This document shows positions 47,671 through 56,077 of a stretch of 64,000 nucleotides of DNA, piece after piece. The number at the start of each line of letters is the position of its first letter. The first letter of the stretch is position 1. A program made the position numbers and the translations under genes. The notes beneath the pieces are model-generated. The model was not told where the DNA came from. It ran no database searches and saw nothing but the letters and a program-made list of their open reading frames with translations. This DNA is from Lyngbya confervoides BDU141951 (GTDB lineage: Bacteria > Cyanobacteriota > Cyanobacteriia > Thermosynechococcales > Thermosynechococcaceae): positions 62,001 through 126,000 of the forward strand of contig NZ_JTHE03000044.1 in the NCBI RefSeq assembly GCF_000817775.3, read 5' to 3'.

Positions 47671-48048
47671 TCAACTGGACTTGACGCTCTCCAGTGGTCG
47701 AGGTAAGGACTGCCCCACATACTGAGACCACAACCGGGACAAACTGCTTGCCTGCTCTAGTTTATCGGGCAAAATCTGATACATTCGACGCGGACGCCCT
47801 CGCCCTTCAACTTTTTGCCAATAGCCCTGAATTACGTTTTCCTCCTCCAGGAAATTGAGCGCGCTGTAAAGCACCGTATCCGAGAGCCGGTACTGGGGGT
47901 TATAGGTTCCCACGGACTGAATCAGTGCGGTCCCGTAGGAATTGCCCTCATTTAAAAGCACTGAAAGAATGTAGCAAACCGCGACTTCCTTACTTATGTA
48001 GATAGGGGGGGGGTCACTGAAATACTGATGAATATCTTGGAAATTCAT
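47671..48048 (-). CDS. PadR-family transcriptional regulator
   Basis: A 125-residue winged-helix regulator. The ATG at 48048 (two codons after a TTG) starts MNFQDIHQYF. The DNA-binding domain (about 20-110) has EVAVCYILSVLLNEGNSYGT, LSDTVLYSALNFLEEENVIQ and the wing GRGRPRRMYQILPDKLEQ, a good match to PadR. The C-terminal dimer helix is short, so this is a small family member. Targets are unknown; PadR proteins often control a neighbouring gene, and the divergent 530-nt region leads to a Ser/Thr kinase. Confidence 0.85.
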   Translation of the reverse strand: MNFQDIHQYFSDPPPIYISKEVAVCYILSVLLNEGNSYGTALIQSVGTYNPQYRLSDTVLYSALNFLEEENVIQGYWQKVEGRGRPRRMYQILPDKLEQASSLSRLWSQYVGQSLPRPLESVKSS

Positions 48049-48578
48049 AATCAAAAGCTTGAACTTAGAACTTAACGCTGATGTGAGTGAAAAGAATGCC
48101 TCTCTCCCATTGAAGGCCGAAGCGTTGGAGAGGGAAAGTCAAAAAGTACAGACTTAGATCTCCTGCAGTGGAGCAGCTTTGAGAAAAAAGCTTAAACCCT
48201 GATGTCATTAATGACCTTTTAAGTATTTTCCCGAACAAGTGCCCCTTCGGTGTCAGATATAAATATTAGTCGACAAGAACATAATAGAAGGTTTGGAAAA
48301 AATTCACTCTCTATCCCAGGGCAGAAGATAGAAGAACGGTTGGAGTTGCCAGGTTTTGCCCGTATATATACTTAAATAGATCCTCCACAGATCCTCCGAT
48401 CTCGCCTGACATATTGGATGGGTGTTATCTCCTGAGGATCTTGGGTCACACTAAGCTATGTTCATGGGCCAGCTTTCCGGCCACCGTTTGGGATCCCGTC
48501 GCCTTACCCAGGAACGGATTAAGGAACGGGGGCCGGAGGAGAGAACGTTACACCGGAAGCCGAAGAGAGCAAATACCA
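48049..48578. other. 530-nt gap between PadR-like and Ser/Thr kinase genes
   Basis: No gene is supported here, though the kinase frame continues back to 48414. An imperfect inverted repeat TCTCTCC/GGAGAGG (48101-48107, 48127-48133) lies near the PadR-like start. The middle part (about 48190-48400) is AT rich and likely holds the kinase promoter and leader. Confidence 0.35.
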
Positions 48579-50279
48579 ATGGCGAGTGAAAAAACGGATC
48601 CTTACATTGGACAAACCCTGGTTAATCGCTACCGTTTGACCCAGCTCATTGGCCAAGGCGCGATGGGACGAGTCTATAGCGCCGAGGATCAGCTGCTAGG
48701 GGGGGTCATTGTCGCGGTTAAGTTTTTGGCCCAGACCTTGCTGAACGCCAAGATGAAGGAGCGGTTTGCCTCAGAGGCGCAAACGGGTGCTCAGTTGGGT
48801 CAGCGAAGTATCCATATTGTTAGGGTATTGGACTACGGGGTTCACAGTAATTCTGTGCCCTTCTACGTCATGGAATATATGGAGGGGCAGAATCTCAGCG
48901 ACATCATTCAACCAGTCCCCCTGACCATTGATCGCTTTCTGGTATTGATGCGCCACATCTGTGAAGGCCTCAAATGCGCCCATGCAGGCATTGTTCGCAA
49001 TGGACAGCGAGCCAGTATCGTGCACCGGGACATCAAACCAAGCAACGTATTTGTGATTCAAGACCCCAGCTTGGGAGAGTTGGGGAAGGTGCTGGACTTC
49101 GGCATTGCTAAATTTTTGACCGATCAGGTGGAATCGAGCCAGAGTCGCTCATTCATGGGAACCCTGGCCTATTGTTCTCCCGAGCAAATTGAGGGGAAGG
49201 ATTTAGATGGCCGCTCTGATATTTACAGCCTCGGGGTTACCATGTTTGAGGTGCTGACCAATCAGATGCCCATTGAGCCTGAAACCCATTCCATTGGAAG
49301 CTGGTATCAAGCGCATAGAAGGCTGCCACCCAAGCGCTTAGCTGCGGCAAATCCCCATGTTGAAATCCCCAGGGCTCTCGAGGATCTGGTGATGAGCTGC
49401 TTGGAAAAGAGTCGGGACAACCGTCCCCAGTCGATGCAGGTCATTATTGATCGACTCGAAGAAATTCGTCAGGCGGAGCGTCCCTCTCCTCTCCCCTCAG
49501 CAGATCCAGCCAGCGCTGCGCCAAAGGCTCCCCCTTCCTCCGAAGCGGACGAAGTTGCCCAGGCCAGTCATGAAACCCTCCAAGAGTCAGAAGAGTCCCT
49601 ATCCCCTATCCGAGAGGACTCAAAGGCCTCCACTCCTCCCGATCAATTCAAACTTAATCTCAGTACCAGTGGAGATAAAAAAAACACCCGGCCTCGTCTT
49701 CCCGATGTGCAGCGGCGCTTTTTGGCCATTGAGGATGCCGGGTGGACCGTTTCCTGGCCTGCGGACAAACCCCAGGCTCAAATTGTATTCCCAGGGGTGA
49801 TTACCACCGAACATCAGCAGGCTGCGGCCCTCTGGGTCATGTTAGAGAGTGAAGAAATTGAACGGCGACTGCTCAGTGCTCGCTACAATCACTTTTTGTT
49901 CATGCCAGAACCTCATCCCATGGTCCTCTGGATCACGACAATTTACGACTCTACCCTGGGGGCTCGATGGCTCCCTTGCTATCTCAATCTGAAAACGACT
50001 CAAGGACAGCGAACGGCTATGCTCCTGGCTAAGACGGGATATTACCCGCTGATTTATTTTGCCCTAGAGCATCCTGAGGAACCTGCCAACGTCCGTACCA
50101 ACGCCATTTCTCCAGAGCAATGTCAAAATTTTCCGCGCTGGGTGCGCCATGCTCAGCAAATCCCAGATCGCGGGGCTGCACAGCTGAGCAAGGACTATTT
50201 AAAGCGAGCCTATGAACAGGAAAAGCCGAAAATTTTGATGAAGTTAAATGCAGCCACTCCCCTGAAATTTTTTGATTAA
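48579..50279 (+). CDS. Serine/threonine protein kinase with unknown C-terminal domain
   Basis: A 566-residue soluble protein from ATG 48579 (preceded by GAAGAGAG); the upstream in-frame stretch from 48414 does not look coding. The Hanks-type kinase domain (about 17-285) has glycine loop GQGAMGRVY, Lys in VAVKFL, catalytic HRDIKPSNV, DFGIAKFL and GTLAYCSPEQI, so it should be active. A Pro/Ser/Glu-rich linker (about 300-370) leads to a C-terminal domain (about 375-566) containing DVQRRFLAIEDAGWTVSWPA and TKTGYY-like segments that I do not recognise. No membrane helix or PASTA repeat is present. The C-terminal domain may sense a ligand or bind substrate. Confidence 0.88.
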   Translation: MASEKTDPYIGQTLVNRYRLTQLIGQGAMGRVYSAEDQLLGGVIVAVKFLAQTLLNAKMKERFASEAQTGAQLGQRSIHIVRVLDYGVHSNSVPFYVMEYMEGQNLSDIIQPVPLTIDRFLVLMRHICEGLKCAHAGIVRNGQRASIVHRDIKPSNVFVIQDPSLGELGKVLDFGIAKFLTDQVESSQSRSFMGTLAYCSPEQIEGKDLDGRSDIYSLGVTMFEVLTNQMPIEPETHSIGSWYQAHRRLPPKRLAAANPHVEIPRALEDLVMSCLEKSRDNRPQSMQVIIDRLEEIRQAERPSPLPSADPASAAPKAPPSSEADEVAQASHETLQESEESLSPIREDSKASTPPDQFKLNLSTSGDKKNTRPRLPDVQRRFLAIEDAGWTVSWPADKPQAQIVFPGVITTEHQQAAALWVMLESEEIERRLLSARYNHFLFMPEPHPMVLWITTIYDSTLGARWLPCYLNLKTTQGQRTAMLLAKTGYYPLIYFALEHPEEPANVRTNAISPEQCQNFPRWVRHAQQIPDRGAAQLSKDYLKRAYEQEKPKILMKLNAATPLKFFD

Positions 50280-50346
50280 GATTTTGATTAAGCGCGCGAT
50301 CGCTCCCTGGAATGCGCTGGGAACAGCTTCCCCAACGATGAAGGGG

Positions 50347-52365
50347 CTAGGGGGCCAAGTATGTATAGCTTCTCAGGGATTGCTCATAGTTTTTTAAAAG
50401 CCGCTTGGACTCTTCTAGGGTGATGCGCTGGTGACGCAAGGCCTGTTCCGATTGACGGCGAAGATTTTCCAGCAGATCGTCCGCGTCGTACTGAACATAA
50501 CCCAGTACCTCTTGCATGGTGTCTCCGCGGACCACCTGTTCAATCTGGTATCCGTTGGGCATCAGGCGAATGTGCACGGTATTGGTATCTCCAAAGAGAT
50601 TGTGCAGATTCCCCATAATTTCCTGGTAGGCTCCATTTAAAAACATGCCGAGATAGTAGGGGCAATTGGGTTGGAGTTGATGCAGTTCTAAAACGCGCTT
50701 GACGTTCTTAGCGTTAATGAACTGGTCGATTTTGCCGTCGCTGTCACAGGTGAGGTCGGCTAGGGTTACCTTTTGCTTAGGCTGTTCCTGCAGCCGATGA
50801 ATCGGCATGATGGGAAAGAGCTGTTTAATGGCCCAAGTGTCGGGAGCTGACTGAAATACAGATAGATTGGCATAATAAATTGAAGCCAGGTGATCTTCCA
50901 GGGCGGCCAGCTCGTCAGGAATATCAGCCTCGGTTTCCAGAAGCGTGAGAATCTTGTGGCAGCAGGCCCAGAAAAGCCGCTCAGCTTTGGCGCGCTCCGT
51001 CAGGCTGAGCTTGCCAAAGCTAAAGAGAATGAGGGACTCGTCTTTGAACTGAATGGCGTCGTTATAAACTTCCTGGAGATGATTGGCCTGAATGTTTTGA
51101 AAGGTTTCGTATAGGTTGCGAATTACTAAGGGTTCGTCCGGGGAGGGAGGACTCGGAGGCGCCACCGTAACATCGCTGCTGCCTAAAATATCAAAAATGA
51201 GTACAGACTGATGGGACGCGATCGCCCGACCGCTTTCGCTCACCAGAGTTGGCACGGCGATGTCCGCCTCATCGCAGGCATCTTTGACAGCGGCCACTAC
51301 ATCATTGGCATAATTTTGCATGTTGTAGTTTTTCGAGGCGTGAAACGTGCTCTTGGACCCGTCGTAATCGACCCCTAGGCCGCCGCCAACGTCTAAATAG
51401 CCCATGGGTGCACCCAGGCGGGCCAGGGAGACGTAGATTTGGCCGGCTTCGCGTAGGGCATCCTTGATGACGCTAATGGAAGAGATTTGGGAGCCGATGT
51501 GAAAATGCAGCAGCTTCAAAGACTCTAGCAGGTGAGCCGCCGTCAGCTTTTCCACAGCCTCTAAAATCTCGGAGATGGTCAAGCCAAATTTGGCCCGATC
51601 CCCAGCGCTAGTCCCCCAGCGACCAATTCCTTTAGCATTTAGCTTGGCGCGAATGCCAACCCTGGGTTCAAGCCCCAAGCGGCGGCTCACCTCAATGACT
51701 CGATCCACCTCATCTACCTGCTCCAGGACGATGATCGTGTTATGGCCAAGGCGCTGGGCCAGAATGGCCGTTTCAATATAGGCATGGTCCTTGTATCCAT
51801 TGCAGATGAGCAGGGAGTCCTTGGGCTCAAGGGTTGCAATGGCAATTAGAAGTTCTGGCTTAGAGCCTGCCTCAAGACCAAACTGATAGGGCGCCCCGAA
51901 ACGCACCAAGTCCTCCACTAAATGACGCTGCTGGTTACACTTGATGGGAAACACGCCCCGGTAGGTACCGGCGTAGTTGTAGCGGGCGATGGCCTTGGCA
52001 AAGCTGGCGTTGAGCCGTTCGATGCGGTCTTTCAAAATATCGGAAAAGCGAATGAGCAAGGGGAGGGCAATGTCTCGCTCCTGGAGGGCCTCCACCAGAT
52101 CATACAAATCCAGCGACCCACCGCGATCGCCCTGGGGGGCCACCATCACGTGGCCGACTTCGTTGACCGAAAAGTAAGGCTCTCCCCACCCCTTGATGCG
52201 ATAGAGTTTTTCACTGTCTTCCACGCTCCAGCCGGGATGAGATCCTGCCTCGGAACTAGGCGCAAGCGTGGAGGTAGGATCCTCTGAGTCTTTTAGGTTC
52301 TGGCAATCGGTAACCGAGGGGTGATCAGGGGGCTGTTGCAGGATCTTGACAGGGGGCTGAGTCAT
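50347..52365 (-). CDS. speA: Biosynthetic arginine decarboxylase
   Basis: Pyridoxal-phosphate enzyme converting arginine to agmatine, the first step of polyamine synthesis. The 672-residue protein has the PLP lysine in FPIKCNQQRHLVEDL (about 138), the HFHIGSQISS segment, GGGLGVDYDGSKS and the late ESGRAIASHQSVL region that completes the active site. Length and order match SpeA of cyanobacteria, which often have two copies. An extra N-terminal tail (about 1-45, Pro/Ser rich) precedes the conserved part. The gene is convergent with the Ser/Thr kinase and is followed upstream by the IS-invaded region. Confidence 0.95.
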   Translation of the reverse strand: MTQPPVKILQQPPDHPSVTDCQNLKDSEDPTSTLAPSSEAGSHPGWSVEDSEKLYRIKGWGEPYFSVNEVGHVMVAPQGDRGGSLDLYDLVEALQERDIALPLLIRFSDILKDRIERLNASFAKAIARYNYAGTYRGVFPIKCNQQRHLVEDLVRFGAPYQFGLEAGSKPELLIAIATLEPKDSLLICNGYKDHAYIETAILAQRLGHNTIIVLEQVDEVDRVIEVSRRLGLEPRVGIRAKLNAKGIGRWGTSAGDRAKFGLTISEILEAVEKLTAAHLLESLKLLHFHIGSQISSISVIKDALREAGQIYVSLARLGAPMGYLDVGGGLGVDYDGSKSTFHASKNYNMQNYANDVVAAVKDACDEADIAVPTLVSESGRAIASHQSVLIFDILGSSDVTVAPPSPPSPDEPLVIRNLYETFQNIQANHLQEVYNDAIQFKDESLILFSFGKLSLTERAKAERLFWACCHKILTLLETEADIPDELAALEDHLASIYYANLSVFQSAPDTWAIKQLFPIMPIHRLQEQPKQKVTLADLTCDSDGKIDQFINAKNVKRVLELHQLQPNCPYYLGMFLNGAYQEIMGNLHNLFGDTNTVHIRLMPNGYQIEQVVRGDTMQEVLGYVQYDADDLLENLRRQSEQALRHQRITLEESKRLLKNYEQSLRSYTYLAP

Positions 52366-52626
52366 CGTGGGGCGAAAAAAGCGGAGGCAAACAGACAGTC
52401 CCCGTCAGTGTAGCGTAAGCGCTGACCTGGAGCCAGAGTGGGCTGATCTCAAGGCCAGCAACAGTCGCAGCCAATCCAGGCAGATTCCTGCAGGACGGAG
52501 CCGCAATCTAGAAAAATTCTAAGCAAATCCCACCCGGCCCGATTCTTGTTTCATAGTGACCACTACCGCGACAATCCCCGAACTTCTAACTTCTATAAGT
52601 CGGGGTATCGGGAAGGCGTGCCGCCT

Positions 52627-52935
52627 CTAAGCCTTCCGACCTTTGATCGTTCCGCTGCCTCGTGAGGGGTTCTGGATATATTGCTCAAGGACTTCTATGG
52701 GTGCGCCACCTGTTGAGGTATAAAAGCTTTGGTCGCCCCATAGACCTTTATTCCAGTTCTTAAAATGCGGCCTTAGCTCTGACTCAAACTCTTTTCTGAG
52801 AACGCGACTCACTGCACTTTTGGTATGACCTAGCACAACCGAAGGGGCAACCGAAGGATGTAGGTCTATTAACAAGTGGATGTGGTCGGGCTCCCCGCCG
52901 CAGTTTAACAGGATGCACTGATTCTTTACGAGGAC
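52627..52935 (-). pseudogene. tnpA: IS200-type transposase TnpA, C-terminal fragment
   Basis: About 100 residues of a Y1 HUH transposase: NQCILLNCGGEPDHIHLLID with the HIH metal motif, VLGHTKSAVSRVLRKEF, and the catalytic tyrosine region FYTSTGGAPIEVLEQYI. The N-terminal third is missing because of the internal deletion, so it is inactive. The first Met in frame is at 52875, after the HUH motif, but the related sequence extends upstream to about 52935. Confidence 0.8.
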
Positions 52936-52994
52936 TCTGGCTTCCGGTCGGGATTGATGTCGGGCTGGCGCATCCCCTCTGCGACGGTGCAGGG

Positions 52995-53405
52995 ATGATT
53001 TTCGGGGAAGACCTGGACTTCCGGATTATGGCCAAAGGAATGCTGGGTCAGCATCCGCTAGATGCAGGATGGGGGCAGTTCACCCATCAAATCCTGCCTG
53101 GGGTGTGCTTCAAGCGAGAGGTGTATTACGGCAAGGTTGACCCAAGAGGGACGAGTCAGGACTGTCCTGATTGGGGTGCCGCAGTCAAACAAGACTTGAG
53201 TGTCAGAATCTCTCACTGTCTTGAATGTGGGTCAATCAAGCCAAGAGACATGGCTGCGGCTCAAGTGGTTTGTACCCGTGGGCAACGGGGAATAGAAAAT
53301 GCCTGTGGAGTCGGGGTGACGGGGAGTTCAGTCATGCATTCTAGTCAACTGGCACTGAAGCAGGACATCTTTGGGGCGACCCCAGGAATCTCTCTCTGTA
53401 ACTGA
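52995..53405 (+). pseudogene. tnpB: IS605-type TnpB nuclease, C-terminal fragment
   Basis: About 136 residues that match the C-terminal third of TnpB: the RuvC-II region IFGEDLDF, LDAGWGQFTHQILPGVCFKR, the zinc ribbon, and RuvC-III in PRDMAAAQVV. The zinc ribbon is damaged: the first pair reads CPDW instead of CPDC. With the N-terminus missing too, it cannot be a working guide-RNA nuclease. The end (KQDIFGATPGISLC) is the same as in copy 2. Confidence 0.8.
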
Positions 53406-53646
53406 AAGGTCAGAGGGAGAGGATGTCAAGAGTCACGTCTAGAGCGGGGACGGCGAGAGGCCATCCTACGCATGCAGGCAGAGGCCATCGCCTGGGGGCC
53501 ACTCAAATTCTCAATGTCCGTCTGGAAACCTCCCGCATCGGCCAAACGGCCAGCCGATCAGGACTGGTAGCCATTGAGGTCATTGCCTGCGGCACCGGAA
53601 TCCGCTAGGGCACAATCCCTTAGGGCATCCAGGGATAAATCCTCAC

Positions 53647-54573
53647 CTAGGAGGGCGCGCATACCGCGGTATCTTGCAGAACCTGCCGTCCCTCTGTCAA
53701 CAGATATTCATAGAACGTATTGGCAACGATAGACAGCTGCTTCCCCCTGGGATACACCAAATTCCAGTGGCGACGAATGGGGAACTGCTCAACATTGAGG
53801 ACCACGATCTGACCGGTTTCACCCTCCAGGGCCAAGCAGTGATGGGACAGCACAGAAACCCCTAACCCCCCGGCTACCGCTTGCTTGATGGCCTCATTGC
53901 TGCCCAACTCCAGACGTACGCGAATCTCAATTCCGTGCTCCTCCAATAGTTTTTCCACCGCTTGTCGGGTGCCGGATCCGACCTCTCGCATAATAAAATC
54001 TTGGCCATTGAGCTGTTCAAGCCGCACCTGCTTTATCTTGGCAAGGGGATGGTTACGCGATGCTAAAACCACCAGAGGGTTTTCTAAAAAGGTTCGACAG
54101 GTTACGTCCAGCCCCTCTGGGATCTGGCTGGGAATGTAAAGATCGTCCAGGTTGTGTCGAAGGCGCTCCACAACTTTTTCATGATTGGTTACGGTTAGGG
54201 AGACGTCGATGCCGGGGTAGCGCTGACAAAAGGGACCCAGCAGCCTGGGAATAATGTATTTTGCCGTTGAAATGACCGCCAGGCGCAGTTTTCCCTGCTT
54301 CATGCCCTGCATATCCGCAACGGTCATCTCAAACTGCTCCAAGCGTTGGAAAATATCCTGGCAGGTGTCCAAGAGCTGCTGCCCCGCATCCGTCAAAAAT
54401 AAACGCTTCCCCACCTGTTCAAACAGGGGAAGCCCCACGGCCTTGGAAAGCTGCTTCATTTGGATGGACACCGTCGGCTGCGTCAAGAACAGCTCCTCTG
54501 CTGCGCGGGTAAAGCTGCCTCGCCGGGCGGTGACTTCAAAAACTTTTAGCTGGTGAAAGGTAACTTGCTTCAC
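53647..54573 (-). CDS. LysR-family regulator of the CmpR/NdhR type
   Basis: A 308-residue regulator starting at GTG 54573 (TGAGGA seven bases upstream). The N-terminal helix-turn-helix (FTRAAEELFLTQPTVSIQMK) is nearly identical in pattern to CmpR and NdhR/CcmR of cyanobacteria, which control inorganic carbon uptake in response to 2-phosphoglycolate, 2-oxoglutarate or related signals. The effector domain shows NNLDDLYI-like text (HNLDDLYIPSQIPEGLDVT) and MREVGSGTRQAVEKLL. RbcR-type paralogues differ in the N-terminus. Carbon-transport genes are not adjacent. The CmpR versus NdhR choice cannot be made here. Confidence 0.85.
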   Translation of the reverse strand: MKQVTFHQLKVFEVTARRGSFTRAAEELFLTQPTVSIQMKQLSKAVGLPLFEQVGKRLFLTDAGQQLLDTCQDIFQRLEQFEMTVADMQGMKQGKLRLAVISTAKYIIPRLLGPFCQRYPGIDVSLTVTNHEKVVERLRHNLDDLYIPSQIPEGLDVTCRTFLENPLVVLASRNHPLAKIKQVRLEQLNGQDFIMREVGSGTRQAVEKLLEEHGIEIRVRLELGSNEAIKQAVAGGLGVSVLSHHCLALEGETGQIVVLNVEQFPIRRHWNLVYPRGKQLSIVANTFYEYLLTEGRQVLQDTAVCAPS

Positions 54574-54712
54574 GCCGCATCCTCAGGCTTACTGGGTGTA
54601 AGCATAGATAATAATCAAAGCTAAAGTCTAACATGCTTATTTTTTTCAATCTCAGTTCTCGTCAAGGTCTCAGGATCGATGGGGAGGGATCCTCTAGGCC
54701 TTGCCATCCAGC

Positions 54713-56077
54713 CTAGGCGCCGACCCGCTGGGTTTTGACCCACTTTAAGCGCTTAGGGCGAACCGCCATCCGGAGAGTCACGCTGGACACGACCACAAAC
54801 CAGTGGCATAGATAAACCGTAGCCTGGAGCGATTGAGCGATCAGAGAAAAGCGACGGGCCTCACGGCGTTCGCGTTCGTAGGTTTGTTGCAGCCCCACCC
54901 AGGTACCAAAGAAGGACAGCGCGATCGCTAAGCTCGTGACCGGCATTAGCAGGGGGAGCTGATTGCGGCTCCAGGACAGAATCATATCGGGAATGGCTGC
55001 GGTGGGAAGGAGGTACTGGGTCAGATAAAACATGAGCATATCAAAGGTCTTAGCTCGACCTAGCTCATTGCGGGCCAGCATAGGCCAATAGTCCAAATAG
55101 CGTTGATATCCCCCTTCTGCCCAGCGGTTGCGCTGATGCCACAGGGCTAGGGGACGGGTTACCCCCTCCTCCTGCACAGCGGGAACCTGTAAAAGATCGA
55201 TATCCCAGCGATTGAGATGCAGTCGAAACGTCAGATCCAGGTCATCGGTAATCGTCAGCTCGTTCCAGCCTCCACAGGCCATGAGGGCCTGACGTCGCAC
55301 AAACTGCCCATTTCCCCGCAGTTCGCCCAGACCGCCTGTGGCAATTCTCTGTTGCTGCATAAAGGCATCAAGGACCATTTCCGCCTGCTGTCCCTGGGTG
55401 AGAACATTACAATCTGCGTTGGTAATGGATTTTCTCACTTGCACCGCCCCCACAGCGGATCGATTAAACAGGGGCACGACGGCCCTTAGCAGGGTGGCCG
55501 GGATCTGCGCATCGGCGTCAAACACGCCCAGCAGTTCTCCCCGTGTGAGGGGCAACACATCATTGAGGGCCCCTGACTTGCCCCCTTGGGCACCCAGGGG
55601 CCGTGAGTGAACGTGCAGCTGGGGATAGGCAGAGCTCAAGGCTTTGAGCATCGATAGCGTCCGATCCTCGCTATTGTCATCAACCACCCACAACTCCAGG
55701 CGATCGCTGGGATAATCTAAGGCATCTAAATTTCTAACCAGCGAAGTAATGACGGACTCTTCATTTTTGGCCGCCACAACCAGAGAAATCAACGGATATC
55801 CCATGGCCGGGGTATCCTCTGACAGCGGGGGCGGCGCCTCCGGCGCAGGGGCGAAGAGCAACCGCACCGTATGTAAACCAAAGACCGCCGCCAGACCAAA
55901 CCCGGCCCAAATTCCCCAGGACACTCCATGCAAAATCCAGGTACTCAGCCACACGGCAGCCACCACCGTGGCAGCACGGCGACGGCGGCTGCCCGTAGCG
56001 GGGTAGTCGAAGTCAAGTTCAAAGTTGTCCTCCAACCCACCGGAGGCGTGATTTCGATTGGCGACCAATTTAGACAC
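54713..56077 (-). CDS. mgdA: Membrane glycosyltransferase, monoglucosyldiacylglycerol synthase (MgdA type)
   Basis: Transfers glucose from UDP-glucose to diacylglycerol, the first step in cyanobacterial galactolipid synthesis (Synechocystis Sll1377). The 454-residue GT2 protein has N-terminal membrane segments (about 35-75), the GT-A core with WVVDDNSEDRT, FDADAQIPATLL, ELRGNGQFVRRQAL, TDDLDLTFRLHLN and the QRNRWAEGGYQRYLDYW motif, then C-terminal membrane segments. All of these closely resemble Sll1377. The start is GTG 56077, overlapping the radical SAM stop codon by 8 nt. Thylakoid membrane lipids depend on this reaction. Confidence 0.85.
   Translation of the reverse strand: MSKLVANRNHASGGLEDNFELDFDYPATGSRRRRAATVVAAVWLSTWILHGVSWGIWAGFGLAAVFGLHTVRLLFAPAPEAPPPLSEDTPAMGYPLISLVVAAKNEESVITSLVRNLDALDYPSDRLELWVVDDNSEDRTLSMLKALSSAYPQLHVHSRPLGAQGGKSGALNDVLPLTRGELLGVFDADAQIPATLLRAVVPLFNRSAVGAVQVRKSITNADCNVLTQGQQAEMVLDAFMQQQRIATGGLGELRGNGQFVRRQALMACGGWNELTITDDLDLTFRLHLNRWDIDLLQVPAVQEEGVTRPLALWHQRNRWAEGGYQRYLDYWPMLARNELGRAKTFDMLMFYLTQYLLPTAAIPDMILSWSRNQLPLLMPVTSLAIALSFFGTWVGLQQTYERERREARRFSLIAQSLQATVYLCHWFVVVSSVTLRMAVRPKRLKWVKTQRVGA

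Larger units (their letters stand above)
52576..53429. mobile_element. Decayed IS200/IS605-family element (copy 1)
   Basis: The left end shows two hairpins, CCCCGA/TCGGGG (52576-52581, 52600-52605) and GGAAGGC/GCCTTCC (52611-52617, 52631-52637). The right end (53356-53429) folds TCTCTCTG with CAGAGGGAGA and ends in GATGTCAA, shared with copy 2 at 61228-61314. Between them lie the 3' parts of divergent tnpA and tnpB; the 5' parts of both are lost at a junction near 52940-52995. Classical terminal inverted repeats are absent, as expected for single-strand transposition. It cannot move by itself. Confidence 0.85.
52556..53608 (+). pseudogene. Broken YbjQ-like (DUF74/UPF0145) gene interrupted by IS200/IS605 remnant
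   Basis: Downstream of the insertion (53430-53608) the sequence reads REAILRMQAEAIA, then after a one-base frameshift GATQILNVRLETSRIG and AIEVIACGTGIR, matching the C-terminal half of YbjQ-type proteins. Upstream of the insertion a GTG at 52556 starts TTTATIP, similar to the usual YbjQ N-terminus (TTT after the start). The central 40 or so residues are missing, so the insertion was accompanied by a deletion. The C-terminal match is good; the N-terminal piece is only seven residues and less certain. Confidence 0.55.

Noticed and set aside
48414-48578. Longer N-terminus for the Ser/Thr kinase
   Set aside because: The 55 extra residues lack any pattern, and the ATG at 48579 has a ribosome-binding site and begins a normal kinase N-terminus.
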